Assembly (NCBI GenBank): GCA_030674185.1
Contig: CM060307.1
Location: 58,088,981 to 58,152,980 of the forward strand
Origin: Monoplex corrugatus
Taxonomy: Eukaryota; Mollusca; Gastropoda; Littorinimorpha; Ranellidae
Reading direction: 5' to 3'
Length of the DNA: 64,000 nt
Of this stretch, positions 49,530-62,575 are shown one piece after another. The notes beneath the pieces are model-generated. The model ran no database searches and was not told the origin of the DNA. It saw only the letters and a list, made by a program, of their open reading frames with translations. Every line of letters starts with the position of its first letter. Position 1 is the stretch's first letter. The position numbers and the translations under genes were made by a program.

Positions 49530-52500
49530 TCACTTAACATAAACAAATATTTCAAGCAAAACCATTTTTTGCATACAACTTTTTTCTCTCTTTATCTTCA
49601 AGGACAAAAATGGAATAACAGCCCATCTGTATTAAAAAAAAAGTCTTCTGCAAACTAATTGATTTATAATTCACTCACAATAACTTGTTCAGTAAAAGCA
49701 CCAAAGAAAAGTCTACTGCACGTTGATTGATTCATAATTCACTCACAATACCTCGTTTAGTAAAAGCACACACACACACACACAAAATCTGAAGAATCTT
49801 TCAATCTATGAAAGTAAGGACCATCAGCAATCATGGTTATTTTAATTTTAGCAGTTAAAACCTTACTGCATTGTATGATGCATACTTCTTGATTTCTGCA
49901 AATAATGTCACAGAGAACTGAGATTAGCAAGAACCCACAAAAATATTCATTAAATTCTGTAGGTTGCAATGTTGTCGGTCTCTAATTTCAAATATGGACA
50001 ATAAAAAAAATCTCGGCATCATTTTGGAAACAAAACTCTAAAGTAAGATGTATTATAAATAAGTACTTGGGTGAGGATGCATGTGCACATGTATGTGCAT
50101 GTATGAAAGCATTTGCATTTTTGTGTTTGTATGTAAAAGAAAGAGATAAATACGTGAAAGCTATGCCCTTAAAGGTTTGATTTAGAACAACATGATACTT
50201 GTATCATACCATTATATATGAAAAACAACACGAGGAAAGGAAAACTCAAAAAGATAAATTATCAAACTGGAAATCTAGCTAACACGTCATCCAGAAAACA
50301 AATGAACACTTATTAGAACAGAATGATGAACATGTCAACAAACAAACAAAACAAAACAAAAATGAAAATGAGAATCTAACTAAAATACCGAGAAAATAAG
50401 TGTGATGTTTAGAACTGAATGACAAAATGTATAAATAAACAGAAAAATGGATGGTTGTAAAAAAAAATGTTTGAATGAAATAAGTGAAAGACCAGACATA
50501 CCAGTATTAAACTTCACTATGAGCAGCCTGGACTCTAAGAAATATGAACCATGACACCCACCAATGCTTCAGGTTCTTATCTGCTTATAATGGTACTGTG
50601 ATTGAAATATTTCAGTTATACTCATAAGTGGAACTGCCATGCTGGAATTCACGTTCCTTCAATAACAAAAAATCTTTCAATTTTTTTCATACTAAGCAGT
50701 GCATGATTTGAATATTTTAGTTAAACTCATAATGAAATTGCCAGGCTGGAATTTATATTCCTTCAACTGCAAACATCTTTTTTTTCTCATATATTTCAAT
50801 ATGGTTTGGGGAAATAATTTTGTCCAAATTTTAATGTTTTCTTTTTTTACAGTGTGTTTTAATGAGTTTACCTTATATCTTTCTTACTTTCTTTTTTGTA
50901 TACATCAAATTCTCTTCTGCCTAAGACATTATTACACCCGTAATAACAGCATGGATCTCATCGGTCACCCATAAACTGGATGGTCTGTTTCATTCTATCC
51001 AATTTGTATGGTGCATGATCACCAAACACTGAAATGAATACACTGAACCAATGCTCTAGGGCTTCTTCAGGATTCGTAAAGTCTAGACATTAGAAAGAGG
51101 AAATTTATGAGATCAGAAAGTAAATTGCTTTCACTGAATTTAGCGAATGATATGAAAGCGTCTTGGTCATGATCAGCTTTGAGAATTTTTATTCCATATT
51201 AGCCCAAGTTAGGCATGTGGGCAAAGATCACTGCAGTCATTCATTGGTACATGTATATATTTCTTTTGTATTTTGTTCCTCTGTGATATAATATGATCCA
51301 GAATGGTCTTGCTGTTGAGTGTTATATTTATTCGCTTGTCAGTGATTTGCGAAAGTTTTAAGATGAAACCATATCAATCCAAGACTGGTAAGTTCTGAGT
51401 AGGTCAACACTAAAGTCAATCGGCAACAGTGATTCTTCTGCATCAAATGTATAATGCAGTCATCATACATGTGAGTCTGTCTGTCCAGTCCTATTTTTAA
51501 TGGTGTTTCTGTACAAAAAGCTACTTTGATTACTCTGATTTCTAGCCAGATAGCTTCAAATTTGTCATTTTCTAAGTGATAGAAACATTTGAAATTTAGA
51601 AATTCTTTGGTATACATGTAGATTTGGGGAAAGTGGGATATTCACAAACTATTTCATATCCAGGAACCTCGCTTTCAAGGTTAATTTTAGAAAGTCATCA
51701 TTGTGTAGGACACAATACATGAAGGGTATAGGCCTACAATATGGATGATACTTCAGTCAGTTTGTTCAGAATTTAGTTGATTTTAAAGGGGACCAATTCT
51801 GAGTTCATGTTCTTGAGGCTAGTTTGATAATGAATGAGTCAATGTGCAACCAGTAATAACTAAGGTAAAGGTTTATGACTTTTTGTGTAAGATAATTGTG
51901 ATAACATTTTTTTACACAAGATACTAAGGATGACACAACAGATGTAAAAAGGATAAAGGATGACACAACAGACATATACAAGTATTATTTAACAGAAATT
52001 AAATGATGCACTACAGATACACAAGTACAAAAAAAAGAGAGCATGAAAAGAATTATACCACTGGAGATGGGGTAATACACTATCAATGCACAAGAAGTAA
52101 AACGATTACACAGTTAAAAATAAAATTAACGATAGAATTAAGATAAGATTAATTAAAACAAGATTAACTATTTAAGAAAATTAAAAGTACATTTATCTCC
52201 TAAGATGGCATTGAATTTTAAAAGAAAATCAGAGATAAGAAACACCGCAGATGCAGATATTTCAAGTCCATGTTACTTTGTTCTCCACCATTGCAGATTT
52301 AGGCAGCCATTAGACATACTGCACGATGTGTGCAGATTTCACAATGTGTGCAGATGATCACTGCTTCTCCAGTAATGGAGGTGATACCAATTACAAGATT
52401 TTGGAGATTCACCACAGACTATTCACAGTTCCCTGACTAAATTCCTTAAATCTACTAAAAACAGCAATACATAAGTGAATATATTTGCACACGAGAAGTG

Positions 52501-54215
52501 GGTATCCCGTGAAAACACTGTAGACTAAAAATCCACTGCCATATTGGAAAGACTCACATCAATAGCCACAGTGTACCAGGTTTTAAAATGCATATATTGT
52601 ACACAAACTTCAACCAGCCAGATTACCCACACACTCACTTGAATTCATATGAAGACAGTTTGTGTAGTGAACTGTTCAAGCCATTCTCACATCCTTCTTT
52701 CACAGACACACAGTAAAATTGTGCTCATTTCTATAATTAGCAAGAGTATTTAAGTTTTGCTTTGTAATAAAAATTGTGGCACTGGTAGAAGATGGAAAGT
52801 GCAAGGTTCCAAACGTGACAATATATCCCTAGGTCAGTTTTTAAAATTTTTTTGCCTGTCGGTGCATCATTCCGCCTTACCCCGTTTTTGTTCTTCACTC
52901 AAATTGTGGGGCACCCAACAAGTGCAACATTTTCTCACACCAAGACATCAAAAATGTGACTGACATTTCCAAATGAAAATCTTCACAATATCCTGTATTT
53001 TGAAGTAAGTGATTCTCGAGTCCACCTTGATTATTAAGGACTCCACCCTACCAAAGTTTTCTGGAGTAATGGTTGTTGCCGATCTACCACAATTATCATA
53101 GTCTTCCAGTGTTGTTTGGCAGGACTTAGCTGTCTGAACCATCTGAAAACTGGCCTTTGAAGGAGATAGATCTCCAAATTGGTGTTTCAAACTTTGAAAG
53201 CATCCTCGAAAGATTTATCCTGGCAGAAACCTTAATAAATTACTGCTCGAAAATCCTTTCACAAGAGATCACTGCTGGAAGGAGACCTATCACCCTTACT
53301 GGGCATTTTGTCGAATGAACAGAAATGGTTCCGTGGAATGTAAATAATCTTTTTGTCACAAACAATGAAAACTTGGTCTATCACATAGAGAATAATAAAG
53401 TCATGATGTCAACATTTGTCCTGGTTGCAAAAATTAATCAAGTTAATCACTACCCCTCATACTAGTTTAGCACCTCATACTAGTTCAGCACATTCTGGCA
53501 CAAACTGTCGGAATGATTTACCAAATGCCCAAAATGTAGTCAATAAAATGTATTAATTCATCGTTACATGTGTGCTCATGCCCCAAATTAAAATGTTAGC
53601 CAGTATCCATTTATTGTAGTAGTCAACAATATCATTGGAATAGCACCAATGATATTGTTGGCTACTATAATAATGCAAATCTGTTTCTTTCTACTAGAAT
53701 ACATGTATGATTAATGCATCTATCCTGATCTGATTGTAGAAATATCTAATATTTGTAACTGAATGTCATTTTTACATGCATAAAATACTTCTTTAACTCC
53801 TAATTATTTTGCAATACCCTACTTTTTGTTTTGTTTTGGTCCGTTTGTTTGGTCTGTTCTGATGTAAGCTGATTAGCAACTGTAGATTTGTCAGTTGACT
53901 TATGCGCAAATATCTATATCACTGTAAAAATAAGATTCATTTCACATCATTTCAACCTTACAAGTTAAAGCAAAGGACACTTCTAACAATCCACATTACT
54001 AAAGGACACTTATAACGATCATTATGACAATCAATACTATTATAGGACATTTGTACTTTGTAACTAAAACCAGTACTAAAGGCCACCTGCAGCAGTGAAC
54101 ATTCCTCAAGGGCAGTAGCTGTAACCAGCATCCCTCCTTTCCACGGCATTATTAGGTCACTGTATCAGAAACACACTTTATGTTAAAACAAAGATTTCTT
54201 CAGCGCACACACATG
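49530..54215. other. Intergenic, no gene recognised
   Basis: AT-rich throughout with stops in all frames. It contains a two-copy duplication near 49640-49770 (TTGATTTATAATTCACTCAC and a close variant) and one TAGGCCTA at 51729. Nothing coding could be supported. Confidence 0.4.
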
Positions 54216-54409
54216 GAAAATTGTTATATTATTGTCTTGTAGAAAATGAGTTGCCACACAAAACTGACACTATTTTCATTCCCATTTTGCAACCCAAGGG
54301 TTATTACTACAATTATGGGTTTTAATAGCATATCTACTCTGTGTGTGCGCATGTGTGTGTGTCCTTGTGTATTTGAGTGTGGACACACATGCAAGCACGC
54401 ACGCTCACA

Positions 54410-54416
54410 CACAAAC

Positions 54417-54508
<92 letters not shown>

Positions 54509-54520
54509 TGTGTGTGTGCA
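54410..54520. repeat. (CA)n abutting (GT)n
   Basis: About 87 bases of CA pass directly into CACGTGTGTGTGTGTGTG, so the junction is palindromic. Confidence 0.95.
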
Positions 54521-54879
54521 AGAATGTGTATTTATTACTATAGTTATGGGTTTTAACTGTATATTGTGCTATTGTGCTAAGTTTTGATTTCTTCCGCAGC
54601 TTTGTAACATTAGCTATTTTTCATTAAGATGAAATGTTTTCATTAGCCTTGAATTCTTATAAACAAGTTTAGTTTACAATGCCTAAACATGAAGCAGAGA
54701 CATGACTGGTGTAGTATTTTTTATATTTTAGGATCATCGCGCTCAGGGAAGTTACCTTTGTGTTCGCCTTTTCTTTTTCCCCCGTCCCATTTTCGACACC
54801 GCCTTAATAGCCACAGAAACTGGCAGTTTTTTACAATGCAATGATGATGTGTCGATGAGGATGATAATAATGATGCTAT

Positions 54880-55085
54880 GGAGTTCCATCTATGATTGAG
54901 ACGAACATCAGCAAACTTGGCGTACTGCTACAGTGATTCTCTCTTCACTGGCTCTAAGCTGTATTGACTTAAGCATCACCCTTGGTTCACACTGGTAAGG
55001 GAAAGGACAAGCCTGTTACAGAGGCAACAGCAGATTCTCCTCAACACGATGTCCTGGCTTGTGCCCTAGAGTCTCTCCAGTGTCA
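54880..55085 (-). repeat. Dispersed repeat, inverted copy of 24745-24945
   Basis: The reverse strand contains GGAGAGACTCTAGGGCACAA and later AATACAGCTTAGAGCCAGTG, matching GGTCCAGGGCACAAGCC and AATATAGCTTGAAGCC in order. Confidence 0.55.
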
Positions 55086-55388
55086 CAAATTCCATAGTCT
55101 ATTAGGATAATGGAGACCAGGTGCAGCCAATATTAAGTTTTATGCTGAAAGATAGGTTCAGCTTACAAAGCTTCACATAGTGCTAAGCATTATCTCGACA
55201 GAATCAGTGTGCTGTCAGTTGACAGGCAGAACTATGATCTTTATCAATTTAGCCTTTCTAATGTCAAGTTCAAGAGAAAAAAAAGATGTGATGTGGTAGG
55301 AACTACCATAATGATTGTAATCAGTTTCTATGTTTATACTGTAAGTGAGGATGGGGAAGAAAAAACACCTACAGTGGAATATATTAAA

Positions 55389-58300
55389 TCAATGTTTGTT
55401 GGAAATCCTCTGCACCTCTTCCTCTTCAAATTCAACCTTGGCAGCAATTTCCATAGCTCTCTCCTGCAAATAGAAAAAAATAGAGTGACAGGCAATTCAC
55501 ATAATACAAATTAAATGTCTTGTTTGCCTTTTCCTTTTAAATATTCTGATATTTTCTAAACATTTATCACATTATCAAAGGAGCAAACACAATATAGGAT
55601 AGGATGATGGACTCTTCCATCGATCTAACAGATTAGTAGGCATACTGGTCTTCAGTATCTGATGTGGCCATCAGTCTAATGGATCAGTAGGCATACTGGT
55701 CTTCAATACCTGGTGTGGCCATCAATCTAATAGATCAGTAGGCATACTGGTCTTCAGTATCTGGTGTGACCATCAATCTAATAAAACAGTAGGCATACTG
55801 GTCTTCAGTATCTGGTGTGGCCATTAATCTAATAGATCAGTAGGCATACTGGTCTTCAGTATCCGGTGTGGCCATCAGTCTAATGGATCAGTAGGCATAC
55901 TGGTCTTCAATATCTGGTGTGGCCATCAGTCTAATGGATCAGTAGGCATACTAGTCTTCAGTATCTGGTGTGGCCATCAGTCTAATAGATCAGTAGGCAT
56001 ACTGGTCTTCAATACCTGGTGTGCCCATCAATCTAATAGATCAGTAGGCATACTGGTCTTCAGTACCTGGTGTGGCCATCAGTCTAATGGATCAGTAGGA
56101 AAATTGGTCTTCAGTACCTGGTGTGGCCATCAGTCTAATGGATCAGTAGGCATACTGGTCTTCAGTATCTGGTGTGGCCATCAGTCTAATGGATCAGTAG
56201 GCATACTGGTCTTCAGTATCTGGTATGGCAATCAATCTAATAAATCAGTAGGCATACTGGTCTTCAGTATCTGGTGTGGCCATCAATCTAATGGATCAGT
56301 AGGCATACTGGTCTTCAGTATCTGGTGTGGCCATCAATCTAATAGATCAGTAGGCATACTGGTCTTCAATACCTGGTGTGGCCATCAGTCTAATGGATTA
56401 GTAGGCATACTGGTCTTCAGTATCTGGTGTGGCCGTCAGTCTAATAGATCAGAAGGCATACTGGTCTTCAGTACCTGGTGTGGCCATCAATCTAATGGAT
56501 CAGTAGGCATACTGGTCTTCAATATCTAGTGTGGCCATCAATCTAAGGAATCAGTAGGCATATTGGTGTGCAGTACCTGGTGTGGGCCCTTAATTGGAAC
56601 AGAATACCAATCCAAAAGGCACTTGTTTTTCTGCAGGCACTGCATGAACAGCTCTCTTGTGGACCTGGATTTTGTTTCCGCCAGTCCCATTTTCTGTTGG
56701 ACAGAAGCTGTTCTGCACTGTTCAAATCTATGTACATGCCCTGTGTGCGAATGAGAAACTGTAAAGTAGCAAGGTAGAGGAGATGAGCAACACCCTAATA
56801 GTTTTAGTCCTAAAAAAAAAGATGAGGTCTCTACCACCTCAGTCTCCTAAGACCTTTTGCCAGCAAGCTCTGTTGCAGGCAATGTTTTCCCATCAAAGAC
56901 CTCAACAATTATTTAATTTGCTGCTGCCAAGTCAGCTGAACTGCAAATTCTATTCACATATATGGAGCTCAAAGAATACGAGTCCTGTATTTACTTAGTA
57001 CAGAGTCCGAATAACGAAAATTTACAAGACAAAGAACATTTTCAGGAAACACAGGACAATAAACATTTACAGTGCATTTACAGCACAATGAATGTCACAG
57101 GACACATGGGCAATGAATATCTACAGGCAACAAACATTTCCGGTTTTTTGGTTTCAGTGTCCTGTAAATGTCCACAGTTCTATGTAAATATTCATTGCAC
57201 CATCTCCATACCAGGGCAGTACACTTATTTTCTTTCATGTTTATTTCACATTTCACCTGTACTCACTCTCTTTTTCTACATGATGCACCCCATGGATGTG
57301 ACTGATCACTTGGGACCTTCCTGGTCTGCTGTTATTAGATTGTGCTTCGTTTGTTCAACTCTTCAAGAAGAGACAGTCTGCATAGTACTTCAAAAGCTTC
57401 AACAGTTTCCTGACCTTACCATCAATAACCACATATAAATCTACTCCACAAGGTTGACTGTTTGGTGCAGAAGAAGAGGTGTTACTCTTGTTTCATTCCA
57501 GTCACTCCTGACTACCATGGAATTCAGTGGGTCAGTGGAGCCATAGCCAACATGCTGATGGAGGTGACATTGTTGCGAGTATAACGCAAGTCTGCACATG
57601 ATCCCGCACAATGGCAAAAAAGCTAACAACTATATATGAAACAGACTTAACCAATTCTAACCAAGGGAAACAAATATAGCAAAAGACAGGATCCTACACA
57701 CAGCATGAGACATGACACTGCACAATGCCTTCAATGTCATCCCTCTGACAAAAGGTAAGGTCGTTTCATTGTTATGAACGATGAACATTAACAGCGGGAG
57801 AATTTTCAGTATATTTTGATTTTAACTGAAAATATATACGGTCTGTCCAAATGGAGTTTACAATAAAACAACAACAAAAATGGAGGGGGTAGAAACAGAG
57901 ACAGACAGACAGAGAAGATAAACACACAAGACAAGATAGATATGACGAGACAAAACTGAAACAAATTCCATATTGTTTTGTGTACCCGTGTTCTTTCTCC
58001 AGTCATGTATTGGAGCAGCAATCTCTTCAGTTCCTGGAAGACACATTATAAATAATTGACAGAATTTCAGAAAGAGGTTTGACATGTTACTTCTAGATAT
58101 TCAAATTCTGATGTATTTCTTTGATTTAAGGAAAAAGCGTTTTGATGAAAACACTTTATGTACACAATCATAATATTTCATTCACATATGTATAGTTTCT
58201 GATGCCATCCTCACTCTATTGATAAGAAATGGATGATGTATTTAAGATATAAAAATGAAACAATGATCAGGCTTAGTACCTTCCCATTTTTCAAGCCTTT

Positions 58301-60610
58301 TGGGCACATTTTCTGACTATGTGTAACAGTCAGATATAAATGATGATCAGGCCTAGTACTTTCCCATTTTTAAGCCTTTTGGGCACATTTTGTGATCATG
58401 TGTAACCCTCTCAAAACATCACGTCCACCTGAAAGTGCATGCGAGGCTAAACCTGACAAATCCGGTTCAAAATCCATCATCAATGGAAGCGCTAGTGGGC
58501 AAAGTAATATAGTCGATTAGATGTTAGAATTCAAATCATTAAGTCTGAGGTTCAATCAAATCGTAAAATCTGGGCTCAATCCTGTCTGGGCACTTCCCAC
58601 ATGGTAGGTAAAGGGTACATATTTTTCAAATCTCTCATTAGGCCAACATGAGTACAGACCTGTTTGTTTTAAACTCCCTTTTCACTCCTGCTTGGGCACT
58701 TCCTTCCTGACAGGTAAAAGGCACAGATTATTCTAATATCTCAAGTCAACATGAGTGCAGACCTGTTCGTGCCTAAAACCCCTTTGTGTGTATACACACG
58801 CAGAACATCAAATACACAGGTTACTGTGTATGTCTGTGCAATTTATTTTTCATTTTAGCATTACGAGTTCTCGAATACATGTATATGCACACTGTTTTGG
58901 CCACATTGTGCAGGCAGTAAGCTGCTGCAGAGTGTGCATACTCCTATCTTCTGTGGATCTCCATGCTGACCGTTTTCATTCGACAATGACATAACTTACA
59001 GGATTTTTAAGAAGCATAATTGACGTTCTGCACGTATGTAGACAAGCAAAGTGGGATTTAGACACTAGCATGTCTGCACACATTTGAACTGAAAAATTGG
59101 AAAACATCTCCACCCTTTACCAACCAGAAGGGAGGATGACCTACCCAAGCAAGATCAAACCCAGACCTTCTCACTAGAAGTTCAAAAAAAAAAAAAGAAA
59201 AACAACAAAAACAACAATAACCTAATGTCTATGCTATCAATAAACTGATTCATAACACATTTCATCTCTGAAACATTTACTGAAATGAGCTGCATTTAAA
59301 GTTTAATGTTGTACGTAATCTGGTATCAAAGCACAAATTGGGGGCTCAATGATATGGCTTATTAATTCTTTTACAGATGTCCGGTGCATGCAAGCTACGG
59401 AGCACCTTTGTTTATTTGCATCTCCATTTGTGTGTGTGTGTGTGGATTCTTCATGTATCACTCTTTACTGGCCAGTTAGTATGTTTAAGATACACCAAAT
59501 AAACCATTTCCAGCAAACATAAGGATGACTTGAATCAAAGTGACCATGAGAAAATGTCAAATCTTTGCTGACATTTTTTTTACCACAGGACTGGCAAGAT
59601 GTCTTCATCGTGTTACCTGGAGAAAACTTGTAATGTCGAACATGGTACCTACCGCTAATTCCGGCAAGGGGGAGTGATGAGATGGGAGATGATGGACCGG
59701 TAAGGAAGAAGGTAAGAGATGGTAGTCATTCCTTCCTTTTAAAATATAGAGATGATGGACTGGTAAGGAAGAAAGTAAGAGATGGCAGTCATTCCTTCCT
59801 TTTAAAATATAGAGATGATGGACTGGTTAGGAAGAAGGTAAGAGATGGCAGTCATTCATTCCTCTTAAAATATAGAGATGATGGACTGGTTAGGAAGAAG
59901 ATAAGAGATGGCAGTCATTCCTTCCTTTTCAAATATAGAGATAATGGACTGGTTAGGAAGAAGGTAAAAGATGGCAGTCATTCCTTCCTTTTCAAATATA
60001 GACACGATGGACTGGTTAGGAAGAAGGTAAGAGATGGCAGTCATTCCTTCCTTTTCAAATATAGACACGATGGACTGGTTAGGAAGAAGGTAAGAGATGG
60101 CAGTCATTCCTTCCTTTTAAAATATAGAGATAATGGACTGGTTAGGAAGAAGGTAAGAGATGGTAGTCATTCCTTCCTTTTCAAATATAGAGATGATGGA
60201 CTGGTTAGGAAGAAAGTAAGAGATGGCAGTCATTCCTTCCTTTTAAAATATAGAGATGATGGACTGGTTAGGAAGAAAGTAAGAGATGGCAGTCATTCCT
60301 TCCTTTTGAAATATAGACACGATGGACTGGTTAGGAAGAAGGTAAGAGATGGCAGTCATTCCTTCCTTTTAAAATATAGAGATAATGGACTGGTTAGGAA
60401 GAAGGTAAGAGATGGCAGTCATTCCTTCCTTTTAAAATATACTTCTTGAAATTGTAAATTTTCAATACATACCAGTTGATTTTGGGCCACCTTTTCTCGA
60501 AATTTATCGTGAGTCTTTAACAGTATCTTCGTCCTCTCAGCCTTAACTGACAGCTTTTTTCTGGTCCCGTTTAACTCGGACTTCAAGTTAATGACCTTCT
60601 GTGATGCATC
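55389..60610 (-). CDS. Second golgin-like gene, last three exons (paralogue, 5' part outside the window)
   Basis: The exons are 60610-60473 (46 codons), 58033-57986 (16 codons) and 55463-55389 (24 codons plus TGA), all phase 0 with GTAG/CAG acceptors and GTATGT and GTACAC donors. They translate to DASQKVINLKSELNGTRKKL and onward, ELKRLLLQYMTGERTR, and ERAMEIAAKVEFEEEEVQRI plus SNKH. Against the + strand gene the identities are 16/41, 10/16 and 13/24, about 48% overall. The two short exons have identical lengths and the stop falls in the same place. No stop or frameshift is seen, so purifying selection is likely and this is probably a working gene. Its upstream exons should lie beyond 64000 on the - strand. 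The first exon could instead begin at 60598 (a second AG), shortening it by four codons. The product should share the GRIP/GRAB-like tail. Confidence 0.75.
55613..56562. repeat. 51-bp minisatellite, about 18-19 copies
   Basis: The unit, built on GATCAGTAGGCATACTGGTC and TTCAGTATCTGGTGTGGCCA, repeats over 950 bases with scattered substitutions (CAATC/CAGTC, ATCTGG/ACCTGG). Because 51 is a multiple of three, a 141-codon + strand frame stays open. It lies in the last intron of the - strand paralogue, 150 bases from its terminal exon. Confidence 0.95.
56600..57980. other. Intron of the paralogue, no further gene seen
   Basis: A 158-codon + strand frame at 56962-57438 has protein-like length but no recognisable motif, no splice sites and runs antisense to the paralogue. 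I treat it as chance. Confidence 0.35.
58262..58405. repeat. Two-copy tandem duplication
   Basis: A unit of roughly 80 bases with GATCAGGCTTAGTACCTTCC and AGCCTTTTGGGCACATTTT is present twice in direct succession. Confidence 0.85.
58560..59190 (+). repeat. Dispersed gastropod-type repeat
   Basis: GGTAAAGGGTACATATTTTT, CAACATGAGTGCAGACCTGT and ACCCCTTTGTGTGTATACAC, then a block matching 31960-32260 (ACAGGATTTTTAAGAAGCAT, ATCTCCACCCTTTACCAACC). Possibly two elements side by side. Confidence 0.5.
59685..60443. repeat. 63-bp minisatellite, 12 copies, next to a coding exon
   Basis: The unit contains GATGGACTGGTTAGGAAGAA, GGTAAGAGATGGCAGTCATT and CCTTCCTTTTAAAATATAGA. Twelve units of 63 bases keep a 255-codon + strand frame open. 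The array stops 30 bases from the donor side of the - strand exon at 60473-60610. On the + strand every unit holds a strong donor-like AAG|GTAAGA and a pyrimidine tract with ATAG. Confidence 0.95.
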
Positions 60611-60778
60611 CTACAAACAAAAACAAATGCATGTATAGCAAGCACAGATTTAAAATCAGTTATTTCCCAACGTAGTCAAAAGAGCAGGCAGATGCAAAGC
60701 ATCTTTCATTCACCTTTGTAGACTGGGAGAGTTTGTTTACTTAATATTCATCAAATGGATAAAATTATTACAAGCACT

Positions 60779-60826
<48 letters not shown>

Positions 60827-62500
60827 TTATATTCACAATGGTTTCTTCACCTTGCTTCTATCTGTTTTTCTTTCTCTTTCAGTGAACTGTTTTGAGTTTG
60901 ACGCTGGTCATTCTTCTACTAGCTTCCTTGTGTTTTCTTGTGTTCTAGTAAACTGCTCTGGGTGTTTTATCTTGGGCATGGCGTTGTTCTTCTGCTGGTT
61001 CTGTGTGAAAAATGTATTTCTGACTTTGGACATTTACTTTTTGTGTCGGTTCCTCCTTCAATCCATTCTTGTGGTTCATATTTTTTGACATGCATTCTGG
61101 TGCTGTCTGGTCTATTTCTTACACACTGATCATGCAAGCCTTTTTAAAATTCCATCATTTTCTGGTTACTAATACATCTGTCATTCATCATGCAAACGTT
61201 TGTATTAATTCATCTCCTGGTTACTAATACATTTGTCATTAATCAAGTAAGTCTTTTCATTGATTTTCTAGTTACTAATACATTTTTCATTCATCATGAA
61301 AGCATTCGCTTTCTGTTTATGAATGTATTTGTTATTCAAACTGAGTTTTTATCTATTCATTCTGTACTAATCATTATAGCTTTTTCTTTTAGTACAATTT
61401 GTCCCTATATTCTTTCTTTCATTAGTATTTTTTTTCCATCAGCGTGTTCATTTTGGTTCATGCTTTCAGTCCATTATAATATTAATGACAATGATTACAA
61501 CAGTAACAGTAACAACAATGATAATATCAACAACAATAATGACAATAATAACATTTGTAACAACCAACATGACCACAATTATCACTGTCACCATTATAAT
61601 TACAACAATCATTTCTTTTGTTTTCATTTTCTCAACTCCAAAACCACCCCACCACCACCCCTCCACCCACCCGTGTCTGTCTTTATTGTTTCCTTCTTTT
61701 CTCTGTGTTTCAGGGACTGGTGTTGATCTGATGGAGGAATGGCACTTGCAATTTAGCTAGACTCTCCAATATGTAATGCATGCCCCCACCCCCACCCCCA
61801 CCCCCCAAAAATGTTTTCCCTGTACTGTCTTAGATTAACACTACAGATAAAGAAAAAAGAAAAGAAACCATAATAAAAGGAGCTTGAACTATGTTGAGAA
61901 AAACAAATCATACCAAGACTTAGCAGAGATATTAAAACCATCAAGTCCAGCACACAAATGTTGATAAACATTACAAAAATACAAGAAAATCATACAAAGC
62001 TGCATGATTGAAGATCTAGTAATTGTTCGGATATCAAGACTGAAAGCTACTAAAGGTATGGCAGGTAGAGGTTTTCCAATAATTCTGAAATCATTTGGGA
62101 GAAATGGTGGAGACCTCAACTTTTATGAGGGCCAGCCTGTGTGCACTGCCCGTCTCCTCTCCCTCACTGCCTTGTTTTACAAACCAGAAACAGGATCAGG
62201 TAGGCCTACATATTCACACAGCTGGGTGGACTAAAGGCCGCTTGCATACTTTTTTTCCAGGCAGGAGCTCTCAACCTATGCTAGCCAGGCTTCTCTAACT
62301 ACCAACTGCTCCTTTTATGATCACGAGTTCCTCTAATTAATTAAACATATATACTCCTAATCATAATTTAAGGGCCACTTCTTCCTTCCTCTCTAATTTT
62401 AAGTTGAAATAATTGACAATGTTTAGAATTGATTCTATGTTTTATTTCATCATTTCCACACCTGTTTTGGAAAAAGAAATTAGCACAATGACCCATTAGT
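60611..62500. other. Intron sequence of the paralogue, no exon recognised
   Basis: Contains a CT microsatellite (60781-60822), a repeated TTACTAATACAT block (61160-61280), AAC/ACA-rich sequence near 61490-61610 and poly-C near 61786-61806. The next upstream exon of the paralogue was not found here. Confidence 0.4.
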
Positions 62501-62575
62501 GAACAGCACATGCATTTAAAGGAACATCCCCCCCTTTTCAAAAAACAGAAAGTGTCAGATTTGGCCAATCTGTTT

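Noticed and set aside
55613..56562. CRISPR-like array of regular repeats
   Set aside because: Units are contiguous with no unique spacers and the context is eukaryotic. It is a minisatellite.
56962..57438. A 158-codon + strand frame as a gene
   Set aside because: No motif and no splice signals, and the composition is ordinary. It runs antisense in the paralogue's intron.
59682..60449. A 255-codon + strand open frame as a repeat protein
   Set aside because: It is the 63-bp array read in one frame. It stays open only because 63 is a multiple of three, and it lies antisense within the paralogue's intron.
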